Source: Lindgomyces ingoldianus (lineage: Eukaryota > Ascomycota > Dothideomycetes > Pleosporales > Lindgomycetaceae). Taken from it: a DNA stretch of 64,000 nucleotides. Positions 1 to 11,788 of this stretch are shown here, one piece after another (the stretch's first letter is position 1; every line of letters begins with the position of its first letter). Below the pieces are notes generated by a model, which saw only the letters and a list, made by a program, of their open reading frames with translations, ran no database searches and was not told the DNA's origin. The DNA lies in contig NW_022985167.1 of NCBI RefSeq assembly GCF_010093535.1, positions 1,686,962 to 1,750,961 on the forward strand, read 5' to 3'. The translations under genes were made by a program, and so were the position numbers.

Positions 1-680
1 AGGGTATGGTGGACGGCAGTAGGATCACTTTTTTTTTTTTGAGTTCCTGCGATCTGTAATGTGTTTAATATTGAAACCAATCAGAAATGCGACGGGGCAC
101 CGCGTCTATATGCTTACATCGAGTTATGGCAATCAGAATCTATGCAGTAGCACCACACGCACAGCTCAAGAGCTCAAAGAAACGCAGCAAGGCCCTTGCG
201 CTCCGCCCTCTAAGTTCTAGCGGATCACATCGTTAGAGCCTAGTAGTTCCGATATCGCTGAGCAGGGGAGCCCGTCATGAAAGGCCGAAATCTGCTATTT
301 GAGAGAGAATTGGATTTAGGCGAATGGACCACAGTGAGCGTGTTTCAATAAACTGAAGGCGACGCGTGGATCCTGAAATTATCATCAAAACAGCGTTTGT
401 TGACTTCCGAGCCTTCTTGCGGCGATTGGAATCGCTATAGTAGTGGCACAGTTCTCTCTTTCACTTTCCCACGGAGTGAGATGAGGGTTGATGAATGCGT
501 GGATGAAAACGCATGGAGGAGAAGAGGTGGAAAGTGTAGATGGAAACGAGTAGTTGGAGGAATAAACGTCTCGGCGCGAATTTATCGTCTTCGCAGTGCG
601 ACGTGGTGTCAGGCGAACCGCGCCAGGGTTGCACTGGCTTTGTTGCGAGATTGTGATGCATCTTTCCAGAATACCCTCTA
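1..680. other. Intergenic, no gene recognised
   Basis: No reading frame here resembles a protein family I know. The open frames at about 385-970 lie antisense to the 3' end of the N-acetyltransferase gene or have no protein-like composition. Part of the stretch below 681 is presumably the 3' UTR of that gene. Confidence 0.5.
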
Positions 681-1727
681 TCAAGTCCCACCATTGCCTT
701 TAGGCATTCCATTAAGGATCGGGACCTTAAGCTCCGTGCAATGTCCAACAATGCTTCGCTTCTCTTCCTCTGTCAACGTGATCCCGAACCACTTCCTCAA
801 TGCCTGCACCCTTTCATTCTCCGTCTGGCACTCCTCTACAACCTTAGTGCTTCCCCCAAGATTCTCTTTTACAGTCCCATTGACCAGCATCCGCTTCCCA
901 TATACCTCTTCCTCTCCAGAATCGTCCTTTAGCCGGCGCAAGAACTTCACAATCAAGATGGTATACGTCTGAAAAGACATTGGCGAGTTACCGGTATACC
1001 AGTTCATGACCTTGAAGTCCTCCTCCAGGAATTCAACCTCCGGAAACGCATAGAAGGAGTTCCATGCTTTGTTGTTCCCATTCCGATACTGATAGATCCA
1101 GAGTTTTGTCTTCTCAGATTTATCCACTTGTTGTGGGATGTGGTCGCGAATGAGGCGGACGTCTTGCTGACCAATATTGGGTACCACGTGTCCGGGGATG
1201 AGAGGGACAGGGTTTATTGCACCATCACCACCAAAACCAACATCAAGCATGTATTTTGCACCGCAAGGTAGAGTGACTATATTTACGATGTGCACCCTGT
1301 GACAAGGTTAGATGTGGCTAGTGGCTTTCAAATAACAAGGAGATACGAACCAGCCAATATAGGTGCCGCTCGGTACACCGTTCTCCCGAAGGCGAACCCT
1401 CACACCAGCAGTATACACCTCGAAGCCAAGACCCCTCAGAATATGGTTAAAGAGGATGCTGTTTTCCATGCAATATCCTCCACGTCCGCGCCCACCGCCG
1501 ACAATCTTCTGGAATAGATGCTGTGGATCAAGCGAGATCTTGCGATTCGAAGAATAATGTATGGAGAGGTTCTCGTAGGGAATCGTTGATATAGTGTGGA
1601 CGTGCAGAGCTGCGAGAAATGCAAGATTATGCGGATACGACGCCTGGTTCTCAGCATGGTACTTTTGCGGGAGTTTGATGTGTTTCAAGTAGGTGGATAT
1701 CTGTTCTGGGGAGTATGCGGAAGCCAT
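681..1727 (-). CDS. Arylamine N-acetyltransferase (NAT family)
   Basis: Cytosolic acyl-CoA-dependent N-acyltransferase of arylamines and hydrazines; some ascomycete homologues use malonyl-CoA to detoxify 2-aminophenol, but the donor here is not known. Exons are 1351-1727 and 681-1296, giving 330 aa, normal for fungal NATs. The Cys-His-Asp triad is visible: Cys86 in RGGYCMEN, His128 in GWVHIVNIV and Asp144 in YMLDVGFGG. The 54-bp intron (1297-1350) has the donor GTTCGT and splits the Trp codon just before the catalytic His region; this splice restores the conserved GWVHIV. I chose the ATG at 1727 (MASAYSPEQ) because the upstream in-frame ATG at 1871 adds 48 residues unlike the family. No break is seen. 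It stands alone, about 1.3 kb from the hAT element. Confidence 0.9.
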
Positions 1728-3039
1728 GCCAGGTGTGGGGAGGACTTTCAAACAGTGGCCTACACCAACAAATTTATGTACAGAAGGAAATCGAAGCCAC
1801 TCGCCCAGATTGAATCGATGATCCTTCACTTCGGCTTGCTGAGTCACTGAACAAACGCACGCCATCGGCATCCGATATCCTCAAGCCGACTTCGGCATTC
1901 GGACTTTTCCAGATCCGGATAGACAGCCGAATCATCCCGACATCGTGGGTTCCTGCATACGCCTGAATGTAATGATCAGACTTGCTGTGCGCTTTGGAGT
2001 ATCTGGTATAAGAATTTTGCACACGAACATCAAAAAATCCTTCACTTGCTTATTTAGGGATCGAGCCGATCAGTTGGGAGTGGCACTGTAAAGAGCACAA
2101 GATCTTAAATAATGGGGATGTTGCGGGTGGATTCGGCAGCCCAGTGGATGCCATGCTTGTTCCATCTGACTACAGCGCTGATCAGAATCGGGCTTTTGGA
2201 GTTGGGTGGCAGGGGCCATCATGTGGAAGTCTTTGACTCTCTTTGTCTTTCAGGGGGCCATGGTGAGTGAGCCGTATTGTCTCAATATGAGGAATTTTTC
2301 TGCTTTTGATTTTAAAAAGCTGATTCATGTCAACGCTGGGGCAGATCCGTAAATGTAGAAGTGTTTATGAAAACTGTTGTTTGTTGAGAATGATGACCTC
2401 GGGCATTCGTAACCAAAAATGCCCAACCCTCTCTTCGTGAGCCTTTTAAAAGTGGGCCAGAACTTGCGTCGTTGGTATGTCTCTTAGTGGCAGGAATATG
2501 TGCTTATGAGCAGTTCCTGATATAGCTGAATTCTTATTTCGGACCGAGATATCTGCCTTCCTAGCTAGAGTTCTCTTCGTAGTATTCGTTGTCATGATGT
2601 ACACTGTGGCCGGACAAATCCAATATGCCACAATTTTCTCGAATCGCGGCTAAGTCGATCTCTTCAGCGATGACCTTGGAATGTGAATAGAACTCTGGCC
2701 ATTATGAATACTTTCGGACGGAAAGATATTCCATCGCATTGTCCTTAGGGTTGCGGCTGTTGTGTACCACGATGGAGCTCGAGGAGTAGATAAAGGCCCA
2801 GACGGACCTGCCTCTTGAACGCTTTCGATAAGGTTATGTTCTGGCAATATTCACGAGCTCCATTACGGATTGGTTCATCTCGAGGGAGTGGGGAGATACG
2901 GGTTGAAAGACTGCGCATGGCAGACTGAGGATAGAGCCAAGGTCAATTGAGTAATCTAAGTAGATGAAGTCAATTCCAAGAACTCAGTATTGAATTAGGT
3001 GATGAGAACCAAACTGGGTAAATTAAGCGCTAGTGTAAG
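1728..3039. other. Intergenic between NAT gene and hAT transposon
   Basis: This stretch holds the NAT promoter (upstream of 1727) and then about 1 kb without a recognisable gene. Base composition is ordinary up to 3039 and turns sharply AT-rich inside the transposon. Confidence 0.5.
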
Positions 3040-3047
3040 GTCTGGAC
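3040..3047. repeat. Left target site duplication of hAT (GTCTGGAC)
   Basis: Eight bases identical to 11781-11788, directly outside the CAGAG terminal repeat. Confidence 0.88.
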
Positions 3048-3114
3048 CAGAGATGTCAACAATTAAGTCAATCAAGTTGGGGTGAATTGCTTGTTTAATT
3101 AACAGATCTAGTGT

Positions 3115-3183
3115 CTTTTGTTTAACTTAATTAACTTAATAGGCAAAATAAGGCTTAACTTGTTAACTTAATTAACTTAATTA
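3115..3183. repeat. Left subterminal TTAATTAA palindrome cluster of hAT
   Basis: Repeated units of the type AACTTAATTAACTTAAT lie within 150 bp of the left end. The same units occur at 11640-11760 near the right end. Subterminal repeats are the usual transposase-binding region of hAT elements; that role is inferred here. Confidence 0.6.
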
Positions 3184-5416
3184 ATAAGTGTACTGTATAA
3201 AACTAGTTCCTATAGTACAACAACAGCGTACAGCGTATAGTGTAGTAAATTAAGTGTTGTAGATCTTATAGATTGTCTCTAGCTCTTTAGAAGAAATAGT
3301 CTTACTACGTAGACTTTATAATCTTATTATAGGCTTTAAGCTAAGGCGCTTCTAGCTATAAAGACTCTAGAGAGCAGAGAGGAGGTCTGCTTTGCTGCAA
3401 AGACATTTTATCTCTAATAGATTACTAAGCTCTAAGAACGTCCTCTTATAATTAGTAGCTACTACAAAGATGCTTAAAATTGTAAAGGTAAAGTGTAATA
3501 AGATAAGGTAGTTATTAGCTTTTCTTATCTAATAAATAATTAGGTTACGTGTAAATAAAAAGTTTTTAGGCATAAGTAGCTTAATTATCTAGTGCTTAAA
3601 CTTATTATAATAATAGGCTAGACAAGTGTTATTACTTTATAGGGCAGCTCTTATAAACTCTAACTAGCTTAAGGCTAGCCTAGTACATGCCTTTTTTAGC
3701 AGAGGCTTTAGAGTACTAATAAAAGAGGTAGCATCTTTAAACTCTAACTATAAGTATTAAAAGCTAACATAGTAATTGTCTAGCTAGCCTTTATATATAT
3801 AAGGCCTTTTATAAAGCTTCTTATTATAATTAAGAAGCACTATTTAGACCTTATCTATGTAACCTTTTATGCGTAGGTAGAGATAGTAAGTAGTGTAATA
3901 CACTAGAGTGTTTTTTAACTTATGTAGATAATTAATAATCTTACTATAAGCTATATTATAAGTAGCTTAGACATAATTCTTTAAAGTGTTAATATTATTA
4001 AAGTTAATGTTATTATACTAAATAAGCATTTTATTAAGTGTTGTTATAAGCTAATTAAGCGTAAAAAGGACCTTCTAAATAGCGCCTAACGTGCTAGCTA
4101 CACCCCTGCCCTCTATGCAGGTAGTAGCTTCTTTAAAGAGCTAAAAGATCTATTAGTACTTTATAATTATTACTTAGTCTTTAGCAGTAAGGCTGTCTTC
4201 TTTAATAAACTAACACTTCTTAAAATTAAGTAATTAAAAGTGTTAATAAGTGCCTTAGTAACAAAACTTTATAAGCTTATAGTTAATATAATTATTAAAA
4301 GGCATATAAAGCTTAAGTGTATGTGTAAAGTAATTATAATAGCTATTTTACTTTATCTTTACTAGCTTAATAATTTTTAGTGTTTTAACCTTACAATTGC
4401 CCTCTAATTAAGCATTATAAGTTGTCTAGCACTATTTAAAAAGCTGTTAAGCTTGTAAAGTGCAGATAAAAGTAATAACATTAATTAAAACACCTAGAGG
4501 GCTAGCATAACACTACTTATTAAGGAACGCCTTTTCTTTGTTAAGATGCTTTTTTATGTTATTAAATGCTTTATAATCTTTACTAAAAATAATTTGCTAG
4601 GTAGTAAAGTTAATTATATAGCAGGCGCAGCATAAGTGTTAATAGTAAGCGTTAAAGTTATATTTAATAGCTAAGGCGTTAATTATAAAGTTATTATTTA
4701 TAGTGTTATTAAAGATAAAGTAACCTAAGTTATAAGTAAAGATCTTAAAGCTCTTAAGTGTAGCGTTAATAACAGTAGCAATATTAACGCCTACATGTTA
4801 GCCTATTAATAAGGGCAGGCCTAAGACGTAATTATAAGGCGTACTATTATAATTAAGATAGTAGACGCAGATACCTATTAACACCTATTTACTACCTATT
4901 AACATCTAGTTATTAAAGGAGACGTAGATTACTAATTACACGTTATAAAGATAATTAATAATAGCAGGCATGTACAACTTGTACTCTGCAATTATATAAG
5001 CTTGTAGCGTATTGTGGGACCTCTAGAGCTCTGCCTTAGCTAGCAGGTTAGCCTGCTTTAACATAGCTTAAAAAGCAGCGCTCTTAATTACTAAGAGTGC
5101 CTAGTTATTAGCTACTACCTAGTTAAGCACTAATTATAAAAAGCGTAAGCGTAAGAAGCTTTTTATAATAAGGTTAGTAACACCTTAAGATACTTTAAGG
5201 CCTTTATAGTAAATGTAGGCAAGCAGGGAGGACTGCTAGGAGGTGGGCGTTGTAACGCAGGAAGTAGATTTTTAGCTATTCTTATTAACACTGTGGCTAG
5301 CCTTACGCTTAGCAAGATAGTGCATAATTAACATAGTTAATAGATCTGCTTAATAGAACCTATTAGGGTGCTTATAATAGTAGCAATAGTAGCAGAGCTA
5401 GTACAGGCGCTGCTGC

Positions 5417-5734
5417 TGTCACGATTGTGCACGAGTAAGGTTATAGAGCTTCACAGAGGTCTAGTTTAATTACTACGTGAGGTATTATAGTAGGTACAAG
5501 ACGTTGTGTAAGGAATAGAAAAGTTTAGAAGGAAATTAGTAATTAAATACTTAGCTTAAAAGTCTAAGCACTTTAGGTATAAATTAAGCCTATTCTAAGT
5601 TTAGTTAGTGTTAAAGCAGTTTATGCTTAAGTTTATGTCTATATTATGTTATGTTTATGTTAGACGTGCACTAATAATACTTTAGTACACGTCTAATATA
5701 GTTATGTCTAGGATCTAGAGAGGATACTATAACA
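5417..5734 (-). repeat. 3' LTR of Gypsy copy 1
   Basis: 318 bp. Its outer edge (5417, TGTCACGATTGTGCACGAG) keeps C and G bases that are T or A in the partner LTR at 10765. Its inner edge is mutated (GGATACTATAACA against GGATACCGTGACA). Confidence 0.9.
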
Positions 5735-8700
5735 GTACCCCCCCCCCCCTTATTAGGAAGGGAATCCTTTACATTAGTAGTTCTAGCATTAGGTTGTCTT
5801 TATTAGAGTATAGGTTTAGTTTAGATAGGTATTAAGCGTAGAATTAAGTTACTATAGAGTTCTCTTATAGAGCTTCTGCAAGTTCTTATAACAGTTTGTT
5901 ATATCTAGTCTATTTTATAAAGTATTTATAGATATATTTTTTTTTATTAAACTAGATTTATTTAACATCTTTTACAACATATTCTAGTTTGTTGTTTATA
6001 ATAATAAGTTTAGGTAGTAGGTTTAGCTGTCTAAGTAGATAGTTAAATTTAGAAGCTACTTAGCGCAGCAATAATACATAGAACACAGGGTGTATCTTTA
6101 TGCTGTTAGGTAGGATTAATTAGTAAGTGTGCAATAAGACTATATAGGCTACTATAAAAAGGCTAAAGTTCTTTTAATTAAGTTTTTTTAATTATTAGTT
6201 TATTTAGATATTTCTAGCGTCTAGCTAGACCTTCTTACTAGCTACATACACAAGGGCAGAGGTTTAGAATTAGTTTATGTACTCTTATTAAAAAGCTTAA
6301 GCCTATGTAAGCTTTTTATAAATATATTTAAATATATTTTAGATTTTATTAATAAGTCTATTTACATCTATTACTTATATAAATTAATAAGTTAGTTAGA
6401 GGGTATTTATAAGTAGTTTAAATCTTATTTAGAGGTAGTATCTGTAGTTTACTAAGAACAAAGATACTTATATTAATTTAAATGTTATGTTATTAGCTTT
6501 AAACTATGCTATAGCTAACTATTTTACCTAGTTATTTTACTAGTAGTTTGTGTACACTTATAAGACTTATTTTATTATAGTGTTTATATTTTTAGTTTAG
6601 CTGTTAGTCTTTAAGTAAAAAGCTGTAGATAGATAGAGGACAATTTAGAGCTATTTATAAAGTTTGTCCTAAAAAGCTAAGACAAACTGTGTACCTCTGT
6701 CTAATATAATTGTGTTAGGCAGGCTATAGTAAACCTATATGTATTAGTAGAATAACTAGGCTATATTAGAGGCAGTTATAAAAGAACATAGTATTAAGTG
6801 TTAATACTTAGTTAAGTAATTAACAACTACTATAATATTTATGTACTTTTTAGATAAAAGTAGGTTTATAATAAAATTAATTAATATGTCTTTCTAAGCT
6901 TATTTAAAGATTAGAAGTAGTTTAAGTAGGCTATTATACCTTTTTTAAAAGGCCTTTACTTTATAGTAAGTATAGCAACATAATATGTATTAGCGTACAG
7001 TATAGAACATGCAGGGCTAGTAGTACTCTCTCTGTAGTAGGTTAAAAGTCTTTTCTCTGCCTAGGTGTCCTTTAACAGGCAAGTTATGTATAATTTAGAG
7101 TAGTTTAATTCTTAGTTTATTAGAATTAGAGATTATAAGTTAGTTATAGTAATATAGCTTACTATTTTAGTTTTTATAGTTAGCTAGTGTTACTTTCTTT
7201 AACTAACTAGCGCTATTTTAGAGCAGGTTTAAAGTTTCTTAGATAAATTTATTATTTAAATACTTATTAGTAATAATTTAATTAATTATTTAATTTATTT
7301 TGTTTAAGTTAAGGTCTAAAAATAGCTTAAGTTAAAGTAGAGTTTAGTATTAAACCTTTTACACTTTTTTTTAAGCAAAGATGTTTTAGGATTACTTTAT
7401 AAAGGCATCTAGTTTTCTTTTATTTTAACTAGAATAATAAGTAATCTTAAAATTAAAATAAGACAGGTATTTAAACTAATAGGCTTATTAGTAGCTAAGT
7501 TATTTTATAGTTATAAAGTACTATAAGTTCTTATAGTTAAATAGGACTTATATTAGATGCGCTGCACCTTCTAGTTTAAGTTGCTATTATTTAAAGTAGT
7601 ATACTATAGTAAGTAATTTTTTATTATAAATCTTATAATTACCTTCTACAGGACTTATTCTTTTTAAAAAGTATATAATAGGCTTAATAGTCCTGTTTAG
7701 CTTAGTCTAGAAAAAAACTTCTACTACTACATAGTCTAAGGCATTAGCTTCTATAAGTATTAGTAGTTTAAAGTTAAAGTAGCAGAGTATTAAAGCTTTA
7801 GTAAAGGCTTTTTTTAGCTAGTTAAAGAACTATTAGTAATTTAAGTTAAAGTTAAATTAAACTTTTTTTTTAGTAAGTGTAATTATAAAGCTTACTAGCT
7901 GCAAAAAGTTATTAATAAATTATTAGTAAAAGTTAGTAAATTTTATAAAGGCTTAAATATCTTTTATGTTCTTTAAGTATTACTAATCTAGCATAGTCTA
8001 AACTTTAATAAGGTCTATTTAGATGCTATCTGTAAAGATTACATATTCTAAATATATAACCTTTAATTAGTAAAACTTGCATTTATTTATATTAAGTTAT
8101 AGACCTGCTTTTTCTATAGCCTTTAGCACTAGGCGTATATGCTATTTATACTCTAAAAGGCTATTACTATAGATTAGAATATTATTAATATATATAGTGT
8201 AGAACACGTCTAGGTAGGGTTAAAGTAAGTTGTTTATAAAATATTAAAAAGTACTAGGCATGTTAGCTAAGCTAAAGGGCATTACTAGGTACTTAAATAG
8301 TCTATATTAGGTCTAAAACACTGTTAGCTACTTATTACTTTTTACTATTCTTAGCTTATTAAAGGCAGTAATAATATTTAACTTTATAAAATACTTTGCT
8401 TTACTTAGTTAGCTTAGAGTTTTCTATAAAAAAAAAATTAAGTATTAGTTTTTAATAGTAATAGTGTTTAGTCTTTAGTAGTTAACATAGAATTAAAGCC
8501 TACCTCTAGGTTTTTTTATAAATAGTATAAGTAACACTACTAGTAAGAAGCTAGCTTAAATAAACTCTTTTTTTAGGTTCTTATTAAAGTATTTTTAGAG
8601 CACTTTTAATTTATTTAGTAACATTCTATATAGTAGCCTATAACTAGGTTGTTTACTAGGCTTAAAAGTTATTTAGTAATTATATAAACATTATATTAAA

Positions 8701-10764
8701 AGCTTATTAGACTTGTCTTAAAAAAAGACATGTAATAAGTTATAGTAGTTTTAAAGGACTATTATTTTTAAGTTAGTGTGTTTTTAAAAAGCTAAAGCTT
8801 AGTTTATATTAGAAATTATAACTATGTAGATTTTATAATCTAGTTATTAAGCTAGAGTTATAAATAAAGCAGGTCTTATATAGTAGATGTCTATCTACTG
8901 TTTAAGTCCTAGTTTATGTTTAAATTAGGTAAGTAAAAGTTTTTTAAAAGCTTTCTCTTCTTTAGGTTTAAGCAGTTATTAAATTATTTTATATAGCTTA
9001 TTTTAGTAAAAGGCCTAGCTTATTAGCCTTACTTAGGTAGTTCTTTTTTAAGTTATTAAAAAGTAAGTTTAGAGACCTTTTATATTAAGTGCTATTTAGG
9101 TGTTGTTTAGGTGTAAGTGTAAGCATATATTTTAGCATTAAAAAAAGTTAAAGTTTAGAACTTACTCTTAGTAATTAAAGGTAACCTTATGCTAATATAG
9201 CTATAGTTGTTCTAGAATTAGGTTATAATATTCTATGTTTATTATATAGAGCTTAATCTACTCTTTATAGTATTAGTAGGTAATTATAATAGTTATAGTA
9301 CAAAAAATAAAACCTTTTTTAAGTTATTTTTTATTAAATTTAGTTAGGTAAATTATTTAGGTAAGTAGTGTTAATTAAAGATTTAGTTTATATGCTAGTT
9401 TTTTATTAATGTAACCTATGCTATTTACTTCTAAGTTAATAAGAGCTTATATTAAAGCTAATATAGTTTTTTATTATAAATATATAAAAATATTAACTTA
9501 GTACTTTTAGTTATTAGTAGAGGACTTAGCCTATAAGTTAGTAAAAATCTAGTGTTAAATTAGTTCTAGAGGGCAACTTAGCTCTAGAACAAGCCTTTTT
9601 ACAGGCTTCTACTGCTATAGCTGCAGCTATGTTAAGAGTAGTAAGAGAAATTAAAGCTTAAATATAAGTTAGAGCCCTTATAAAAATAAAATTAAAATAG
9701 TAAAAATTTTTAATAAGTGCTAGTAGTGCTACTTACATAAACTTAAGAAAAAAGAATAAAGCAGTTTTAAAAGATATAACTATGCTTACTACACTTAAAG
9801 TATTAATTTTTCTTTTTATAATTTTTACACTTTTTAGAACTAACTAGAGCATAATTTAAATTAATTTTTATTATATTAAGGTCTTTATTTATAACTGCGC
9901 TAGTTTAGAGGTGTATTAGAGCTTATATAAAGAGAAACTTTATATTATTATTATAAGTAGTAATTAGGTTTGCATACATATTAAGGTTGTTTAAAAGGGG
10001 TTCTTCTACTATAGCATGTTACAGTTTAGTTAAGAGGAAGTTATGTAAGGCTATAATTAGACTTATCTTATTTAGGCCTATATTAAATGTAAGTTAGCAG
10101 AACTTAGTAAAGTGTAAAGTAAAGCTTTTTTTTTTATTATAAAGTGTTTAGGTAACTTAAAGCTGTTAACTTTTTATTTAGGTTTTTATAAGTTACTTAT
10201 AAAAACACTATAAATTAATCTAAGTTAATAATATCTTTATTTATTAGTAAGTTAATTAAGGCTGTTATATTATAGTTAAGTTAAAAGTAAGCATATAGTA
10301 ACTAGAAGTGTTTAAAGAGAAATTAGTTTATATTTTTTTTAAGTTTATATTAAAGCTTATATAGAAAGAAAGGTAGGTCTTTTTATTTTCTATTAAACAG
10401 TAGAGGATTAAGAAGTTAGTTAGATTTTATTACTAAGTTAAAAAAGTTATAAGTTATAGGCAGTGTTAGGTAGAAAAGAGTTAAGCTATCTTTAGACTTC
10501 TAAGTAAGCTTTAAGGCTAGTAAGTTCTTAGTTCTTACTACTATAATAAAAGTTAAAGTAGAAATAGACTACTTAATAATATAAAGCTATTCTTTAAAGT
10601 CTTTTTAAAAAGCTTTAAAGCTTATAATGTAGTAGCTTTTTTATAAAGTAAGTGCTTTTTAAAAAGCTTTTTAGCTTACTTTAATAGCTTAAAGTTGTGT
10701 AAGTACTAAGCTTATTAGATTAAATTTAGAAGCTATTCTTAGCTAAAATTTTAACATAACATAA

Positions 10765-11082
10765 TGTTATAATTATGCATAAGTAAGGTTATAGAGCTTT
10801 ACAGAGGTCTAGTTTAATTACTATGTAAGGTATTATAGTAAGTATAAGATGTTATGTAAAGAATAGAAAAGTTTAAAAGGAAATTAGTAATTAAATACTT
10901 AGCTTAAAAGTCTAAGTGCTTTAAGTATAAATTAAGCTTATTCTAGGTTTAGTTAGTGTTAAAGCAGTTTATGCTTAAGTTTATGTCTGTGTTATGTTGT
11001 GTTTATGTTAGACGTGCACTAATAATACTCTAGTACACGTCTAATACGGTTATGTCTGGGATCTGGGGAGGATACCGTGACA
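10765..11082 (-). repeat. 5' LTR of Gypsy copy 1
   Basis: 318 bp. The inner edge is RIP-mutated (TGTTATAATTATGCATAAG) and the outer edge is nearly clean (GGATACCGTGACA). It is followed by the duplication GCTGC at 11083-11087. Confidence 0.9.
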
Positions 11083-11639
11083 GCTGCTTGTAGTGCTATA
11101 GGCAATAGCTGTACTGCTAAACCTAGCTCTTTTAACTACACTTTGCTGTACAAGCTAGCTTATAATAATTAAGTAGACGCGTCTAATTAATGCTATTATA
11201 TGTGTTGTTATTATCTTTGTCTTAGTTAGTTGTAGAGGGGGTCCCTTTTATAGAGCTTTTATTAATGTTAAGCTCTAACAGCGTGTTAGTAGCTATATTA
11301 GTAGCGCCCTTATTAGGGGGGGTTTATAAAGCTGCGCTTTTAAGCTGCTAGCTAAAGACATAAGATAGGGCACTATTTATACCCTCTAGATAATTAGGGG
11401 ACGTTATATTAATAGAGAGGGGCGTTAGTAGGGTAAGAGAGTTAGTGTAAGTTAGTAGGTTAGATAGGCAGAAGTTAAAGAATCTTAGATATACAGCGCT
11501 AAGCTCTATTAGGCAACTATTATAACTTTTATCTCTGTTAACTCTAAATTGCCTTATCCTAGATTTACTACTCCTACCTCCCACGCACTAGAGGATCCTG
11601 TATTCTACAGTAAATCTCTAGGGATCTAGGGGATTTAAG

Positions 11640-11760
11640 TCTGTTAATTAAGTTAATTAAGTAGGCATAATTTACTTAATTAACTTAGTAAATTTTGCCT
11701 AGCTAATTAACTTAATTAATAGCTGTTAATTAAGTTAATTAAGTTAAGTTATTAAGTTAA
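11640..11760. repeat. Right subterminal TTAATTAA palindrome cluster of hAT
   Basis: Four or more units of the type GTTAATTAAGTTAATTAAG, in both orientations, directly inside the right terminal repeat. They mirror the left cluster. Confidence 0.6.
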
Positions 11761-11780
11761 CTTGTTTGTTGCCAAGTCTG

Positions 11781-11788
11781 GTCTGGAC
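11781..11788. repeat. Right target site duplication of hAT (GTCTGGAC)
   Basis: Identical to 3040-3047 and directly outside the right terminal inverted repeat. Confidence 0.88.

Larger units (their letters stand above)
5417..11082 (-). mobile_element. Ty3/Gypsy LTR retrotransposon (copy 1), RIP-degraded
   Basis: The element is 5,666 bp, bounded by two 318-bp LTRs that begin TGTCAC/TGTTAT and end in ..ACA, with the 5-bp duplication GCTGC on both sides (5412-5416 and 11083-11087). Coding sense is minus. The polypurine tract appears as a run of C at 5736-5749 next to the 3' LTR. On the minus strand a gag zinc-knuckle remnant lies near 9770-9815 and the reverse-transcriptase core (VFYTIYINNILIY) near 8180-8210, where the usual YIDD has become YINN. 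It is inserted inside the hAT transposase. All frames are closed by RIP stops. Confidence 0.9.
3048..11780 (-). mobile_element. hAT DNA transposon, RIP-degraded, with nested Gypsy element
   Basis: Terminal inverted repeats are CAGAGATGTCAACAA at 3048 and, on the other strand, CAGACTTGGCAACAA ending at 11780, fitting the hAT pattern CAGNG..TG..CAA. The flanking 8-bp duplication GTCTGGAC is exact (3040-3047 and 11781-11788), the hAT length. Without the Gypsy insertion the element is about 3,062 bp. A transposase is readable on the minus strand despite many stops. Around 4570-4750 it reads LGYFIFN followed by a His/Cys block, the hAT catalytic-domain region. Around 3360-3480 it reads TFLELSNLLE and then SKADLLSAL, the C-terminal hATC dimerisation domain. 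It cannot encode a working enzyme. Confidence 0.88.

Noticed and set aside
397..972. 191-codon plus-strand frame
   Set aside because: It is antisense to the conserved second exon of the N-acetyltransferase and has no domain of its own.
5736..5749. Run of C read as a possible special signal
   Set aside because: It is the polypurine tract of the minus-strand Gypsy element, directly next to its 3' LTR.
3048..11780. CRISPR-like or satellite repeat array
   Set aside because: The short repeated words (TTAATTAA, TAGCTAG, AAGCTT) reflect RIP-driven base bias and subterminal hAT repeats. There is no regular repeat-spacer structure.
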